From the NCBI RefSeq assembly GCF_001953745.1, contig NZ_LWLN01000001.1, forward strand, positions 930,001-994,000: a DNA stretch of 64,000 nt, written 5' to 3'. Below are positions 17,831 through 27,435 of the stretch, one piece after another. The position numbers were made by a program, and so were the translations under genes. Position 1 is the stretch's first letter. Each line of letters opens with the position of its first letter. The notes under the pieces were generated by a model. The model did not search any database and was not told where the DNA came from. It saw only the letters and a list, made by a program, of their open reading frames with translations. This DNA is from Natrinema saccharevitans. GTDB lineage: Archaea; Halobacteriota; Halobacteria; Halobacteriales; Natrialbaceae.

Positions 17831-18344
17831 CGATCGTTCGGTCGACGGTGCGGGCGAGGGCAGCGCCGACGATCTCACGCACACCACCGCGGAGGGAGAC
17901 GTTCAGATGGTCGACGTCGGCGACAAACCCGACAGCGAGCGCCGCGCCGTCGCGGCCGGCGAGATCCGTCTCCAACCCGCGACGATCGAGGCGATCCGGG
18001 CCGACGAGATCGGCAAGGGCGACGTCCTCGCGACCGCCCGTATCGGCGCGATTCAGGCAGTCAAACACACCTGGGAGACGATCCCGATGTGTCATCAGAT
18101 CCCGATCACGAACGTCGACACCGAGTTCGACCTCGAGGAGGACCGCATCGAACTCCGGGTCGGCGTCGAGACCACCGGTAAGACCGGCTGCGAGATGGAG
18201 GCCCTCGAGGGCGTGACGACCGGCCTGAACGTCGTCTGGGACATGGTCAAGGCCGTCGAGAAGGACGCGGACGGCCAGTACCCCGACACCGGGATCGAGA
18301 ACGTGCGGGTCCTCGAGAAGGAGAAACGACAGCGCGAGGAATGA
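17823..18344 (+). CDS. moaC: Cyclic pyranopterin monophosphate synthase
   Basis: 173 residues from ATG 17823. It has the MoaC motifs MVDVGDKPDSERRAVA, KHTWETIPMCHQIPIT and KTGCEMEALEGVTTGLNVVWDMVK. It converts the MoaA product to cPMP in molybdopterin (and tungstopterin) synthesis. It starts inside the end of nnr and its TGA overlaps the next ATG (ATGA at 18341), so translation of the three genes is probably coupled. Confidence 0.95.
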   Translation: MSDDRSVDGAGEGSADDLTHTTAEGDVQMVDVGDKPDSERRAVAAGEIRLQPATIEAIRADEIGKGDVLATARIGAIQAVKHTWETIPMCHQIPITNVDTEFDLEEDRIELRVGVETTGKTGCEMEALEGVTTGLNVVWDMVKAVEKDADGQYPDTGIENVRVLEKEKRQREE

Positions 18345-19354
18345 CGCTGGAGACGCCGCTCTGTGATCTGCTCGGAATCGAGTACCCGATCGTCCAGGCA
18401 CCGATCGGGAGCGCGACGACCCCGGAACTCGCGGCGGCCGTCTCCGAGGCCGGCGGGCTGGGCCACCTCGCCGTCACGTGGCGCGACTGCGAGGAGACGC
18501 GGCGGGCGATCCGCGAGACTCGCGACCTGACCGACGAGCCGTTCGCGGTCAACCTCGCGCTGGACGAGGCGACGACGGTCGTCGACACCGAGGCCCACCT
18601 CGAGGCCGTCCTCGAGGCGGGCGCGCCGATCGTCACCCTCTCGTTCGGCGACGCCGCTCCGTACGTCGATCGGGTCCACGAGGCGGACGCGACGGTGATG
18701 CAGACGGTCGGCAGCGCCGAGGCGGCCCGCGAGGCCGTCGCCGCCGGCGTCGATGTCGTCGTCGCGCAGGGCCTCGAGGCCGGCGGCCACCTCCAGAGCG
18801 AGGTGGCGACGACGGCGCTCGTGCCGCGGGTTGCGGACGCGGTCGGCGACGCGGTGCCGATCGTCGCGGCCGGCGGGATCGCCGACGGACGTGGAATCGC
18901 CGCCGCGCTCGCGCTCGGGGCCGCGGGCGCGTGGCTCGGCACCCGATTCGTCGCGAGCGAGGAGGCGCGCGTCCACGACGCCTACCGACGCCGACTCGGC
19001 GAGAGCGACGAGACCGACACCGCTCACACGACGTTGTTCGACAAGGGCTGGCCGGGAACGCCACACCGAGTCCTCGAGAACGAGACCCTCGAGCGGTGGG
19101 AGCGCGAGGGACGGCCGCCGTCGGGCCACCGGCCTGGCGAACGCGACGTGGTCGCGACTCGCGACGGCGATCCGATCGAGCGCTACGACGAGGCGCTCGC
19201 GACGCCCGCCGTCGAGGGCGACATCGAGTCAATGGCGCTGTTCGCCGGCCAGAGCGTCGGGTTGGTCGACGAGAGCCGGCCCGCCGGCGCGCTCGTCGAG
19301 GAACTGGTCGCGGAAACGCGGGAAGCGATCTCGGGCCTTCCCGGTCGCTCCTGA
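18341..19354 (+). CDS. NAD(P)H-dependent flavin oxidoreductase, nitronate monooxygenase family
   Basis: 337 residues, TIM-barrel FMN enzyme. Visible motifs are IVQAPIGSATTPELAAAVSE with AGGLGHL, VVVAQGLEAGGH, VPIVAAGGIADGRGIAAALA and GAAGAWLGTRFVAS, as in 2-nitropropane dioxygenase/nitronate monooxygenases. It probably oxidises nitronates, although some members are enoyl reductases or other flavin reductases. Start ATG overlaps the moaC stop by 4 nt. Confidence 0.85.
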   Translation: MTLETPLCDLLGIEYPIVQAPIGSATTPELAAAVSEAGGLGHLAVTWRDCEETRRAIRETRDLTDEPFAVNLALDEATTVVDTEAHLEAVLEAGAPIVTLSFGDAAPYVDRVHEADATVMQTVGSAEAAREAVAAGVDVVVAQGLEAGGHLQSEVATTALVPRVADAVGDAVPIVAAGGIADGRGIAAALALGAAGAWLGTRFVASEEARVHDAYRRRLGESDETDTAHTTLFDKGWPGTPHRVLENETLERWEREGRPPSGHRPGERDVVATRDGDPIERYDEALATPAVEGDIESMALFAGQSVGLVDESRPAGALVEELVAETREAISGLPGRS

Positions 19355-19404
19355 CTCGCGGGTCCGGCAACCGAGGCCCCATCGCAAGCGATCTCTTCGG
19401 TCGG

Positions 19405-20148
19405 TTAGAGATCCATTCCGCCGTTGACGTCGATCACTTCGCCGGTCACGTACGAGGAGTCCTCGCTGGCGAGAAATCGGACCACCGACGCGACGTCCTC
19501 GACCTCTGCCAGTCGCTCGAGCGGAATCTCCGCGATGATCCGGTCTAACACCTTGTCCGGGACGCTCTCGAGCATGTCGGTGGCGGTAAAGCCCGGCGCG
19601 ACGCAGTTGGCCGTCGACCCGCCCTTCGCGAGTTCGAGGGCGATCGTTCGGGTGAAGCCGAACATGCCGCTTTTCGCGGCCGCGTAGTTGGCCTGGCCGT
19701 AGTTGCCCTGTTTGCCGACCACGCTCGAGATGTTGATCAGTCGGCCCTCCTCGGCGTTCCAGATATCGTCGTAGAACAGTTGGGTGCAGTTGAACATGCC
19801 GCCCAGATTGACGTCCATCACGCGGTTCCACTCCTCGGGAGACATCTCGGTGAACTGCTTGTCGGCCGTGATCCCCGCGTTGTTCACGAGGACGTCCGCC
19901 GGACCGAACGCCTCGTGGCAGACTTCGACCATGTTCTCGACCGCCGCGCGGTCGGAGACGTCGGCCTGGGCCGCGACGGCCTCGCCGCCGGACGATTCGA
20001 TGGCGTCGACCGCCTCGTGTGCTGCGGTTTCCGAGGACCGGTAGTTGATGACGACGTTCGCCCCCTCCTCGCCGAGGTACTCGGCGATGCCGCGACCGAT
20101 CCCCTTCGCCGAGCCCGTAATAACGCAAGTGCGACCATCCATGGACAT
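19405..20148 (-). CDS. phaB: 3-oxoacyl-ACP/acetoacetyl-CoA reductase (SDR family)
   Basis: 247 residues from ATG 20148 (other possible starts are GTG 20157 and ATG 20142). Rossmann motif GSAKGIGRGIAEYL, NNAG motif, and the catalytic Ser-Tyr-Lys triad within NISSVVGKQGNYGQANYAAAK. The Asn-Ser/Thr-rich RS(S) after beta2 suggests NADPH use. It makes (R)-3-hydroxyacyl-CoA for PHA or acts in lipid metabolism; proximity to phaC/E/P/R favours PHA. A TATA-like taaataacg (plus, about 20173-20181) lies at leaderless distance from 20148. Confidence 0.85.
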   Translation of the reverse strand: MSMDGRTCVITGSAKGIGRGIAEYLGEEGANVVINYRSSETAAHEAVDAIESSGGEAVAAQADVSDRAAVENMVEVCHEAFGPADVLVNNAGITADKQFTEMSPEEWNRVMDVNLGGMFNCTQLFYDDIWNAEEGRLINISSVVGKQGNYGQANYAAAKSGMFGFTRTIALELAKGGSTANCVAPGFTATDMLESVPDKVLDRIIAEIPLERLAEVEDVASVVRFLASEDSSYVTGEVIDVNGGMDL

Positions 20149-20256
20149 AACTCGCACATTCGACGGCCGACGGTAAATAACGACCTGTTAGCTATCAGGA
20201 CTGTGAGGGTGAGGACAACCGGAGACGAACCGAATATCCCGTCGTCGACGCCGCCG

Positions 20257-21765
20257 TCAGCGCTCTCGAGCCTGCTCGATCCAGTCTTCGATCCGGTTCG
20301 GCGAGATCCCCGTCTCGGCGGCGAGGTCGGCGGCGTCGGCGTCGGCCAACTCCGCGACCGTCTCGACCCCGGCCCCGGCGAGCGCCTCTGCGTAGGCCTC
20401 GCCGACGCCCCGGAGATCGGTGAGGTCGTCGGGTTCGGACTCGATCTCCTCGTCCGAGCGGTCCTCGCCGTGGAACTCGCTCGTCGCGGCGTCGATATCC
20501 GTCCCCGTCTCGACGTCGATGCCGCCGTCGGCGAGGTCGCCGGCTCCCGATTCGTCGCCGGCAACGTCCCCGGCCGGCCCTGCGTCCGCGGTTTCGAGTT
20601 CGGTAGTCGGCGGTTCGGACTCGGCGTCTCGCGGCTCGTCGCCGCTCGATCGATCCGAGGCGCGTGACGGTTCGTCCGTCCCGTTCGAACGCGCCTCGAA
20701 CCAGTCACAGACCTCCGGCCAGAGTTCCGCGTGGCTTCGCGAGGAGACGGACATGCCGATGTGTCCCGTCGCGAACTCGAGGATCTCGGTGTCGTCCGAG
20801 GCGATCGCGTCGTTGAACGGCTTGGAAGCCGCCGGCGGGATGAGGTGGTCGTACTCCGCGACGATCTGGAGGACGGGCATGTCGACGTTGGCGAGATCGA
20901 CGTGTTCGCCGCCCAGCCGGAGTTCGTTCTCGTAGAGTTTGTTCTCCTGGTAGATGTCGCGGATGAACTCCTCGTAGGCCTCGCCGGCGACGTCGATCCC
21001 CTCGTCGAGCCACCGTTCCATCCGGGCGAAGTTCTCGACGAAGTCCTCGTCCTCCATGTTGTCGTAGAAGCGGACGTACTTCGTCACGTTGTTCGCGACC
21101 GGGTCCATCAGGGCGAAGCCGACGTCCAAGAACTCGGCGGGGACGTTGTCGAACGTCGCCGTGACCGTCTCGGGGTCGTAGTAGTCTTCGCTGCCCCACA
21201 GTTCGAGGACGCCGCCGTCGCCGTCGAAGCAGAGCCCGGCGGCCATCAGCGCCAGGTTCTCGACTTTCTCGGGGTACAGGGAGGCGTACATGGCCGATTT
21301 CGTCCCGCCCATGCAGTAGCCGAGGATGTTGATCGACTCCCGGTCCGATCGGTCGCGGACCACGTCGACGCAGTTGTCGATGTACCGGTTGACGTAGTCG
21401 TCGAGGCCGAGGGTCCGGTCCAGCTTGGAGGGTTCGCCCCAGTCGATCAGGTAGACGTCGAAGCCGGCCTCGAGCAGCGTCTGGACCACGGACCGATCGG
21501 GCTGAAGATCGAGGATGTAGGGCTTGTTGATCAGCGCGTAGACGACGAGGATGGGGATGTCGTGTTGCTCCTCCGTCATCGGCTCGTAGTGGAGGAGCCG
21601 GAGTTTGTTCTCCTCGTAGACGACCTCGCTGGGCGTTTGCCCGACGCCGACGTTCTCGACGGTTTCGGTCCGGTCGGGTGCGACACCGGTTTTCTCGGCC
21701 AGGTCGGCGGTCGCCTCCCAGGCCTGCCGTTGCATGTTCAGGGCGGTGGCGAAGGGGTTCTTCAT
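20257..21765 (-). CDS. phaC: Class III poly(3-hydroxyalkanoate) synthase subunit PhaC with C-terminal HhH domain
   Basis: 502 residues from ATG 21765, which overlaps the phaE stop (ATGA). Alpha/beta-hydrolase core with lipase-like box GYCMGG (nucleophile C151), EYDHL (D306) and GHIG (H335), close to C149/D302/H331 of the Allochromatium class III enzyme. After residue 360 comes an acidic Ser/Pro/Glu-rich linker and a helix-hairpin-helix region (about 447-500: [20 protein letters not shown], then [14 protein letters not shown]...RIEDWIEQA). The HhH tail is unusual for a PHA synthase. It polymerises hydroxyacyl-CoA with PhaE on the granule surface. Confidence 0.93.
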   Translation of the reverse strand: MKNPFATALNMQRQAWEATADLAEKTGVAPDRTETVENVGVGQTPSEVVYEENKLRLLHYEPMTEEQHDIPILVVYALINKPYILDLQPDRSVVQTLLEAGFDVYLIDWGEPSKLDRTLGLDDYVNRYIDNCVDVVRDRSDRESINILGYCMGGTKSAMYASLYPEKVENLALMAAGLCFDGDGGVLELWGSEDYYDPETVTATFDNVPAEFLDVGFALMDPVANNVTKYVRFYDNMEDEDFVENFARMERWLDEGIDVAGEAYEEFIRDIYQENKLYENELRLGGEHVDLANVDMPVLQIVAEYDHLIPPAASKPFNDAIASDDTEILEFATGHIGMSVSSRSHAELWPEVCDWFEARSNGTDEPSRASDRSSGDEPRDAESEPPTTELETADAGPAGDVAGDESGAGDLADGGIDVETGTDIDAATSEFHGEDRSDEEIESEPDDLTDLRGVGEAYAEALAGAGVETVAELADADAADLAAETGISPNRIEDWIEQARER

Positions 21766-22310
21766 TGCTCCTCTAGGTGAACGAGAACGCGGTCGAGTTT
21801 CTCCTCGACGGCGTGCTGGCGGCGCTCGAGTTCGACCAGCCGATCGCCGACCTCGACGACGTCGTTCTCGGTCGCGAAGCCGAGCGTGTGCAGCGTCTCC
21901 TGGGCGGCCTCGTCGGCCTGCTGTTGTAGTTCGAGGACGTCGCCGACCGTTTCGCCGGTCATCTTGGCGAAGGCGGTCGTCGACATGACGTCCTTGAACG
22001 CCTCGTTGGCCGTGTTGAGCCAGATGTCGCGGAACTCGTCGATATCGACGTCCTCGCCCTCGAGCTGGTCGTTCATCCGATCGACCATCTGCTGGGAGGC
22101 GTTCATCCACGTCTCGTAGGCGCGGGCGTAGCCCTCGACGCCGTCGGAGAGTTCCTCCTCCTCGCTCAGTTCACCGACGCTTTCGGACCAGCGCTCGACG
22201 AACTGGGCCTGCGCTTCCATGTTGTCCTCGAGTGCGTCGAGGAACTGCTCGTTCCACTGTTCGGCGAACGCGCTCCAGTCTCCTGCCCGGGGCTGGTGTT
22301 GGTCAGACAT
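21762..22310 (-). CDS. phaE: PHA synthase subunit PhaE
   Basis: 182 residues, the short haloarchaeal PhaE type. It is helical, with [20 protein letters not shown] and [20 protein letters not shown] segments and a C-terminal coiled coil ([20 protein letters not shown]). PhaE activates and stabilises PhaC in class III synthases. It lies between phaP and phaC, and its stop overlaps the phaC ATG, indicating translational coupling. Confidence 0.92.
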   Translation of the reverse strand: MSDQHQPRAGDWSAFAEQWNEQFLDALEDNMEAQAQFVERWSESVGELSEEEELSDGVEGYARAYETWMNASQQMVDRMNDQLEGEDVDIDEFRDIWLNTANEAFKDVMSTTAFAKMTGETVGDVLELQQQADEAAQETLHTLGFATENDVVEVGDRLVELERRQHAVEEKLDRVLVHLEEQ

Positions 22311-22354
22311 ATGCGGGAATTGGGGATGGTGGGTGAAAAACGGGAGGGCCCGAT

Positions 22355-22840
22355 TCAGGCCGACGCGTCGAACTCGTCGGCGGCGGTCTCGACGTTGTCG
22401 GCGACGGACTCGACGTTTTCCTCGACCTGTTCGTGGGCTTCGAGGGCGGCGTCGAACGACGAGTCGACGACTTCGGAGTAGTTCGCGGCGAACTCCTCGT
22501 AGGCGAGTTCGGACTCCTCGAGGGCCTCGAGGACGGCCTCGAGCGACTGCGACTGGGCCTCGGTCGCGGAGTCGAAGCCCTCGTCGACGAGGTCGCGGAG
22601 GTCGTCGAACTCGGCGGCCTCCTCGGGCATCGACGCCTCGAGGGCGTCGAAGTAGGCGTGGACTGCGCCCTTGGTCAGTTCGGCGTTGGACTCGGCCAGC
22701 GAGCCCGACGTCTCGACGACGTCGGCGACGGCGCTGATCGAGGCGCGCTGGGCCTCGAGGGCTTCGTGGGCGAACGACTGGCTCTGTTCGAGTGCGGTGC
22801 GCTGTGCGTCGAAGACTGCGGTGAATGGGTTCTGGGTCAT
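22355..22840 (-). CDS. phaP: Phasin (PHA granule-associated protein)
   Basis: 161 residues from ATG 22840 (the open frame extends further upstream but that part is non-coding in character). It starts MTQNPFTAVFDAQRTALEQS and is a long, acidic, amphipathic helical protein without cysteine, with repeated SxxAxExQ-type heptads, as in haloarchaeal PhaP. It coats PHA granules and controls their size. It overlaps the upstream phaR by 4 nt. Confidence 0.88.
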   Translation of the reverse strand: MTQNPFTAVFDAQRTALEQSQSFAHEALEAQRASISAVADVVETSGSLAESNAELTKGAVHAYFDALEASMPEEAAEFDDLRDLVDEGFDSATEAQSQSLEAVLEALEESELAYEEFAANYSEVVDSSFDAALEAHEQVEENVESVADNVETAADEFDASA

Positions 22841-23160
22841 GAGTGGTCCTCTCGGTTGCGTTTGACGGGGACGACGATCGTCTGGACGATATCGCCCTCC
22901 TCGATGTCGAGGGCGTCCCGTTCGGGTTCGGGAATACTGATCCGACCGCCGCTCTGGACGCGGGCCTTGAACGTCGCCGTGCCCATGTTCATCGGGCCGA
23001 ACGCCGACGTGTCCTCGAGCGGGTTCGCCGAGCTGGCCTGTAGCAACTGTTTCATCATCTCCTGCTGGGACTGGGCAACCTGCTCGCCCGCTTCCTGCAT
23101 CTGCTCGGTAAACATCGCAGGCGGGAACCAGGGCGATCGGTCGGAGTCGTCCGTCATCAA
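22837..23160 (-). CDS. phaR: AbrB-type PHA regulator PhaR
   Basis: 107 residues. The first half is helical and granule-binding-like (MFTEQMQEAGEQVAQSQQEM). The C-terminal half is an AbrB/SpoVT swapped-hairpin domain (FKARVQSGGRISIPEPERDA, LDIEEGDIVQTIVV). In Haloferax mediterranei a homologous PhaR represses the phaRP operon and itself. A TATA-like CTTATC on the minus strand (about 23183-23190) lies 27 nt upstream of ATG 23160, so the message may be leaderless. Confidence 0.88.
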   Translation of the reverse strand: MMTDDSDRSPWFPPAMFTEQMQEAGEQVAQSQQEMMKQLLQASSANPLEDTSAFGPMNMGTATFKARVQSGGRISIPEPERDALDIEEGDIVQTIVVPVKRNREDHS

Positions 23161-23469
23161 CAGTACCTTGGCTCGCGGACATGATAAGGCTTTCCACTAG
23201 ATACCATCTGTTGCCATTGAGCGGTTCCGAGAGGGGACGAGTCGTTGCCGGGTCGCGTCGCCAGTCCGTCCGGGCGGTCACCCCGTCTCGAGCGGGCCGC
23301 GTGAGTGCCGACCGCTCATCGGTCACGGCCGTCTCGACGACGGAACGACCCCGGAATACGACCCGGTCGTAATCGAGTCTTACGGCGGTTTGTCGCCGGT
23401 AAAACGAGCTTGGCTCGGCCGGAAACCAGCCAAAGAAGTCATATACGTCCCTCGCTTAGCCGCTCGTAG
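23161..23469. promoter_or_regulatory. Divergent promoter region between phaR and phaJ
   Basis: No gene is visible in these 309 bases. A minus-strand TATA-like element at about 23183-23190 serves phaR. A plus-strand tcatatac at 23439-23446 lies about 27 nt upstream of the phaJ ATG. Both predict leaderless transcripts. Confidence 0.55.
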
Positions 23470-24111
23470 ATGTCACACGAGCACACTGGGGGTGAGAACT
23501 TCGCCGCCATGACCGACGCCTGGTCGGCGATGACTCGGGGGTTCCTCCGAACCGCGACCGCGGCCAACCGAGCGGCCGTCTCCGCGATGGTTCCCGTCGC
23601 CGCCGACGGCGACCACGGTTCCGACGCCGACAGGATCGCGCCGCCGATCCCCTCCATCGAGTACTCCGATCTCGACTGGGGGTTCGACCGCACCGTCGAC
23701 GACCCCGACGGGATCAGCGTCGGCGACACCGTCACCTTCGAGAAGGCACTGACCGACGAGGACGTCCGGGCGTTCGCCGCGGTCAGCGGCGACACGAACC
23801 GGCTCCACCTGGACGAGGGCTTCGCCGCCGACACCCGCTTCGGCGAGCGCATCGTCCACGGCACGCTCGTCTCCGGCCTCATCAGTGCCGCCCTCGCTCG
23901 CCTCCCGGGGCTGACGATCTACCTCTCGCAGGATCTGGAGTTCAGCGGCCCCGTCGGGATCGGCGATCGGGTCTCCGCCCGCGTCGAGATCGTCGAGGCC
24001 CTCGGCAACGACCAGTACCGCCTCGAGACGGTCGTCCGCAACGAGGACGACGACGCGACCGTGATCGACGGCGAGGCCGTCGTACTGATCGACGACCTGC
24101 CCGCGGAGTAA
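23470..24111 (+). CDS. phaJ: MaoC-like (R)-specific enoyl-CoA hydratase
   Basis: 213 residues. After an N-terminal helical segment of about 75 residues comes the MaoC hot-dog domain with the hydratase-2 motif FAAVSGDTNRLHLDEGFAAD, containing the catalytic Asp and His, then FGERIVHGTLVSGLISAALA. It hydrates trans-2-enoyl-CoA to (R)-3-hydroxyacyl-CoA for PHA. It lies divergent from phaR, as in other haloarchaeal pha loci. The N-terminal extension resembles a granule-associating segment, which is inference. Confidence 0.87.
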   Translation: MSHEHTGGENFAAMTDAWSAMTRGFLRTATAANRAAVSAMVPVAADGDHGSDADRIAPPIPSIEYSDLDWGFDRTVDDPDGISVGDTVTFEKALTDEDVRAFAAVSGDTNRLHLDEGFAADTRFGERIVHGTLVSGLISAALARLPGLTIYLSQDLEFSGPVGIGDRVSARVEIVEALGNDQYRLETVVRNEDDDATVIDGEAVVLIDDLPAE

Positions 24112-24196
24112 TCCCCTTTTCGCCCGGCGTCGGCTCCGCTCGTCGTCCGCAACGCGTTGCAACGTTGCTAAGTGGCTGCTCGCGGAACGGGCGCGT

Positions 24197-25573
24197 ATGA
24201 CTCTCTTCGGAACCGCGGGGATTCGGGGCCCCGTCGACGAAGTAACACCGTCGCTCGCGCTCGCCGTCGGGCAGGCCGCCGCCGAACCAGAGACGACGTT
24301 CGTCGTCGGCCGCGACGGCCGGGAGACAGGCCCGGCGCTCGCCGCGGCGATGGAGGCCGGCCTCGAGAGCGCCGGGGCCGACGTGCGCCGCGTTGGACGG
24401 GTGCCGACGCCCGCACTGGCCTACGCCTCGCGCGGTCGACAGGGCGTGATGATCACCGCCAGCCACAACCCGCCCGCGGACAACGGAATCAAGCTCTTCG
24501 CCGACGGCGTCGAGTACGACAGCGACGCCGAGCGGGCCGTCGACGAGGCCGTCGCGGCCGACGACGGCCCCGTCCACTGGGACGAGTGGGGCGACGGCGA
24601 ACGTCTCGCCGTCCTCTCCGAGTATCGCGACGCGGTCACCGACTACGTCCGGGAGCGGTTCGCCGACGCCGCGACCCCGGCGGACCCGCTCGAGGGACTG
24701 CGGATCGCCGTCGACTGCGGGAACGGCGTCGGCGCGCTCGCGACGCCGCAGGTCCTCGAGCGCCTCGGCGCGACGGTCGTCGCGGTCAACGCCTCCGTCG
24801 ACGGCCACTTCCCCGGCCGGGGGAGCAAGCCGACCCCGGAGACGCTCTCGGAGTTCTCGGCGTTCCTCGCGGACGGCGAGTTCGACCTCGGCCTCGCTCA
24901 CGACGGCGACGCGGACCGACTGGTCGTCCTCGGTCCCGACGGCGACGTGATCCACGAGGACACGATCCTCGCGGTGGTCGCGGCCCGTTACGCGGCCGAC
25001 AGCGACGCCGACGACCCCGTCGTCGTCACGACGCCCAACGCCTCCGCCCGCATCGACGAGCGGGTCCGCGCGGCCGGCGGCCGGGTCGAGCGCGTCCGGC
25101 TCGGGGCGCTCCACGAGGGGATCGCGAGGGAGCGCGATCGCGGCTCGGCCGACACCGAGGTCGCGTTCGCCGCCGAGCCCTGGAAACACATCCACACCGC
25201 CTTCGGCGGCTGGATCGACGGCGTCGCGAGCGCCGCGGTCGTCGCCGCGGTCGTCGCCGCGGCCGGCGACACCGACCGGCTCCGGGAGCCCGTCACCGAA
25301 CGTCCCTACCGGAAAGTCAGCCTCGACTGTCCCGACGCGGCCAAGGCCGACGCCGTGACCGCCCTCGAGACCGACCTGCCCGACGCGTTCCCCGAGGCCA
25401 CCGTCGACACCGACTACGGCGTCCGCCTCGAGTTCGAGGACGCCTCGTGGCTGCTGGTTCGCCCGAGCGGCACCGAACCCTACGTGCGCCTCTACGCCGA
25501 GAGCGAGTCGGTCGACGACCTCGTCGACGAGGCGAGCGCGGTCGTCGAGTCGGCGGTCGAGGACGCCCGATAG
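24197..25573 (+). CDS. Phosphohexomutase (phosphoglucosamine/phosphomanno-mutase family)
   Basis: 458 residues. FGTAGIRG at the start, the phosphoserine loop MITASHNP (S89), metal loop DGDADR (236-241), sugar-binding region around EPWKHIHTAFGG and the phosphate-binding RPSGTEPYVR near the end. Archaeal members act as phosphoglucosamine, phosphomanno- or phosphogluco-mutase, supplying nucleotide sugars for glycosylation or glycogen-like metabolism. Substrate cannot be fixed from sequence alone. Confidence 0.9.
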   Translation: MTLFGTAGIRGPVDEVTPSLALAVGQAAAEPETTFVVGRDGRETGPALAAAMEAGLESAGADVRRVGRVPTPALAYASRGRQGVMITASHNPPADNGIKLFADGVEYDSDAERAVDEAVAADDGPVHWDEWGDGERLAVLSEYRDAVTDYVRERFADAATPADPLEGLRIAVDCGNGVGALATPQVLERLGATVVAVNASVDGHFPGRGSKPTPETLSEFSAFLADGEFDLGLAHDGDADRLVVLGPDGDVIHEDTILAVVAARYAADSDADDPVVVTTPNASARIDERVRAAGGRVERVRLGALHEGIARERDRGSADTEVAFAAEPWKHIHTAFGGWIDGVASAAVVAAVVAAAGDTDRLREPVTERPYRKVSLDCPDAAKADAVTALETDLPDAFPEATVDTDYGVRLEFEDASWLLVRPSGTEPYVRLYAESESVDDLVDEASAVVESAVEDAR

Positions 25574-25636
25574 CGGTCGCCGACGACCGGCGTCGGAGCC
25601 GACATCCTTTGGTCCCCGCCGGTCGAACCGACTCCC

Positions 25637-26026
25637 ATGACCGACTTGATCGCGGCCGCTCGCGACGCACAGGACCGGGCCCACGTCCCCTACTCCGAGT
25701 ACCGCGTCGGCGCCGCCCTCGAGACGGCCGACGGCGCGGTCTTCACCGGCTGTAACCTCGAGAACGCCAACTACAGCAACAGCCTCCACGCCGAGGAGGT
25801 CGCGGTCGCGGAGGCGGTCAAGAACGGCCACCGCGAGTTCGCCCGGCTCGCGGTCAGTTCCGGGCGGCGCGACGGCGTCACGCCCTGTGGGATGTGCCGC
25901 CAGACGCTGGCGGAGTTCTGCGACGACGATCTCACCGTGATCTGTGACGAGGGCGGCGACGAGGTGACCGAGTACACGCTTGGCGAACTCCTGCCGAACA
26001 CGATCACCGAAGAGACACTCGAGTGA
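25637..26026 (+). CDS. cdd: Cytidine deaminase
   Basis: 129 residues. The zinc site is clear: NSLHAEEVAVAEAV (His-x-Glu) and PCGMCRQTLAEF (two Cys). The start YSEYRVGAALETADG and GCNLENANYSN match homotetrameric cytidine deaminases. It deaminates cytidine and deoxycytidine in pyrimidine salvage. The nearby nucleoside phosphorylase (26594) fits the same pathway. Confidence 0.95.
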   Translation: MTDLIAAARDAQDRAHVPYSEYRVGAALETADGAVFTGCNLENANYSNSLHAEEVAVAEAVKNGHREFARLAVSSGRRDGVTPCGMCRQTLAEFCDDDLTVICDEGGDEVTEYTLGELLPNTITEETLE

Positions 26027-26108
26027 CGGCTCGGGCCACTGCCGTCGAACCCGCCGTCGCGGCTCGGAGCCGCCGGTCGATCGATGCCGGCCCCGAGACG
26101 GATTCGAC

Positions 26109-26534
26109 TCACCTCTCGAGGAACTCCCGGAGGATCGTCCGGTGACACCGCTTCTTTTCGGTGTTTTCGTCACAGACCAGCGCCAGCGACTCGCCCGATG
26201 CCGACCGCTCGGAGAGCGCTCCGATCGCCGCCCGCGCGTCGCCGTCGTCCTCGAGGTGGTCGCGATACGCCTCCTCGAACCCGACCCGCTCCCAGGCGGC
26301 GTTGTGGGCACCCTCCTCGCAGAGCCCCTGCAGCTTCATGTCCGCCTCGGCGTCGCGCATCGACTCGAGGAGCGGTTCCGGAGGCCCGAGTTCGGGCAGG
26401 TTCTCGTCGACGGCCGCGTGGAACCACGAGGTCGGCCGACGGACGACGCCGATCCGGGTCGCGTCGGCGGGCAGATCGACCAACCCGTGCTGGATCGCCG
26501 CGACGTGGGCGTCCGCGAGCGTCCCGCGTGCCAT
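26109..26534 (-). CDS. DUF488 family protein
   Basis: 141 residues with the DUF488 hallmarks VVRRPTSWFHAAVDE and LALVCDENTEKKRCHRTIL near the C-terminus (conserved Cys and CHR). Function unknown in archaea. The gene is convergent with cdd and divergent from the phosphorylase gene, whose start is only about 60 nt away. Confidence 0.85.
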   Translation of the reverse strand: MARGTLADAHVAAIQHGLVDLPADATRIGVVRRPTSWFHAAVDENLPELGPPEPLLESMRDAEADMKLQGLCEEGAHNAAWERVGFEEAYRDHLEDDGDARAAIGALSERSASGESLALVCDENTEKKRCHRTILREFLER

Positions 26535-26593
26535 ACCGTCGCTAGGTTCGCCCCGGATTTATATACAGCGTCGACCCGAACCGCCGCTATTCG

Positions 26594-27415
26594 ATGACTC
26601 GAGACAGCGAAGATCCGAACGCCGACGAACAGTACCACCTCGAGGTCGGCCCCGATGACGTGGCCGACACCGTGTTGCTGCCGGGCAACCCCGAACGCCT
26701 CGAGAAGATCGTGGCGTTCTGGGACGACCACGAGATCCGCGGCCACCACCGGGAGTACCGCACCGCAACGGGAACGTACGAGGGGACGCCGATCTCGGTC
26801 ACCTCGACCGGGATCGGCAGTCCGTCGGCCGCCATCGCCGTCGAGGAACTGGCCCGGATCGGCGTCGACACGTTCCTTCGGGTCGGCTCCTGCGGCGCGA
26901 TCCAGCCCGACATGGCGGTCGGCGATCTGGTGATCACGACGGGCGCGGTCCGCCAGGAGGGGACCAGCGACGAGTACGTCCGCGAGGACTACCCGGCCGC
27001 CGCAGACGGCGAGGTCGTCTCTGCGCTGGTCGCCGCCGCCGAGCGGCTGGGCTACGACTACCACACCGGCGTGACGATGAGTTCGGACTCGTTCTACGCG
27101 GGCCAGGGGCGGCCCGGATTCGACGGCTTCGAGGCCGCCGGTTCGGACGCGCTGGTCGACGAACTCAAAGCGGCGAACGTCAAGAACATCGAGATGGAGG
27201 CCAGCGCCGTCCTGACGCTGGCGAACCTCTACGGGCTCCGGGCCGGTGCGGTCTGTACCGTCTACGCCAACCGCGAGACCGGCGCGTTCCGGACCGAGGG
27301 CGAGTCACGGGCCGCCGAAACCGCGACGCTCGCGACGCGCCTGCTGGCGAAAATGGACGCCGTCAAACGCGAGGCGGGTGTCGACCGCTGGCACGCCGGC
27401 CTCTCGCTCGAGTGA
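26594..27415 (+). CDS. udp: Nucleoside phosphorylase (uridine phosphorylase-like)
   Basis: 273 residues of the PNP/UDP family: VLLPGNPERLEKIV, STGIGSPSAAIAVEEL, FLRVGSCGAIQPDMAVGDLV, and the substrate motif KNIEMEASAVLTLANLYGLR. It splits a nucleoside, probably uridine, with phosphate to base and ribose-1-phosphate, and would follow cytidine deaminase in salvage. Purine nucleosides cannot be fully excluded. Confidence 0.9.
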   Translation: MTRDSEDPNADEQYHLEVGPDDVADTVLLPGNPERLEKIVAFWDDHEIRGHHREYRTATGTYEGTPISVTSTGIGSPSAAIAVEELARIGVDTFLRVGSCGAIQPDMAVGDLVITTGAVRQEGTSDEYVREDYPAAADGEVVSALVAAAERLGYDYHTGVTMSSDSFYAGQGRPGFDGFEAAGSDALVDELKAANVKNIEMEASAVLTLANLYGLRAGAVCTVYANRETGAFRTEGESRAAETATLATRLLAKMDAVKREAGVDRWHAGLSLE

Positions 27416-27435
27416 CGGACCGGCGACGGCCCGCT

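Noticed and set aside
22355-23326. Long phaP reading frame starting at 23326
   Set aside because: The extra N-terminal part is antisense to phaR-frame DNA and Arg-rich. The phasin start MTQNPF at 22840 with a 4-nt overlap to phaR is far better.
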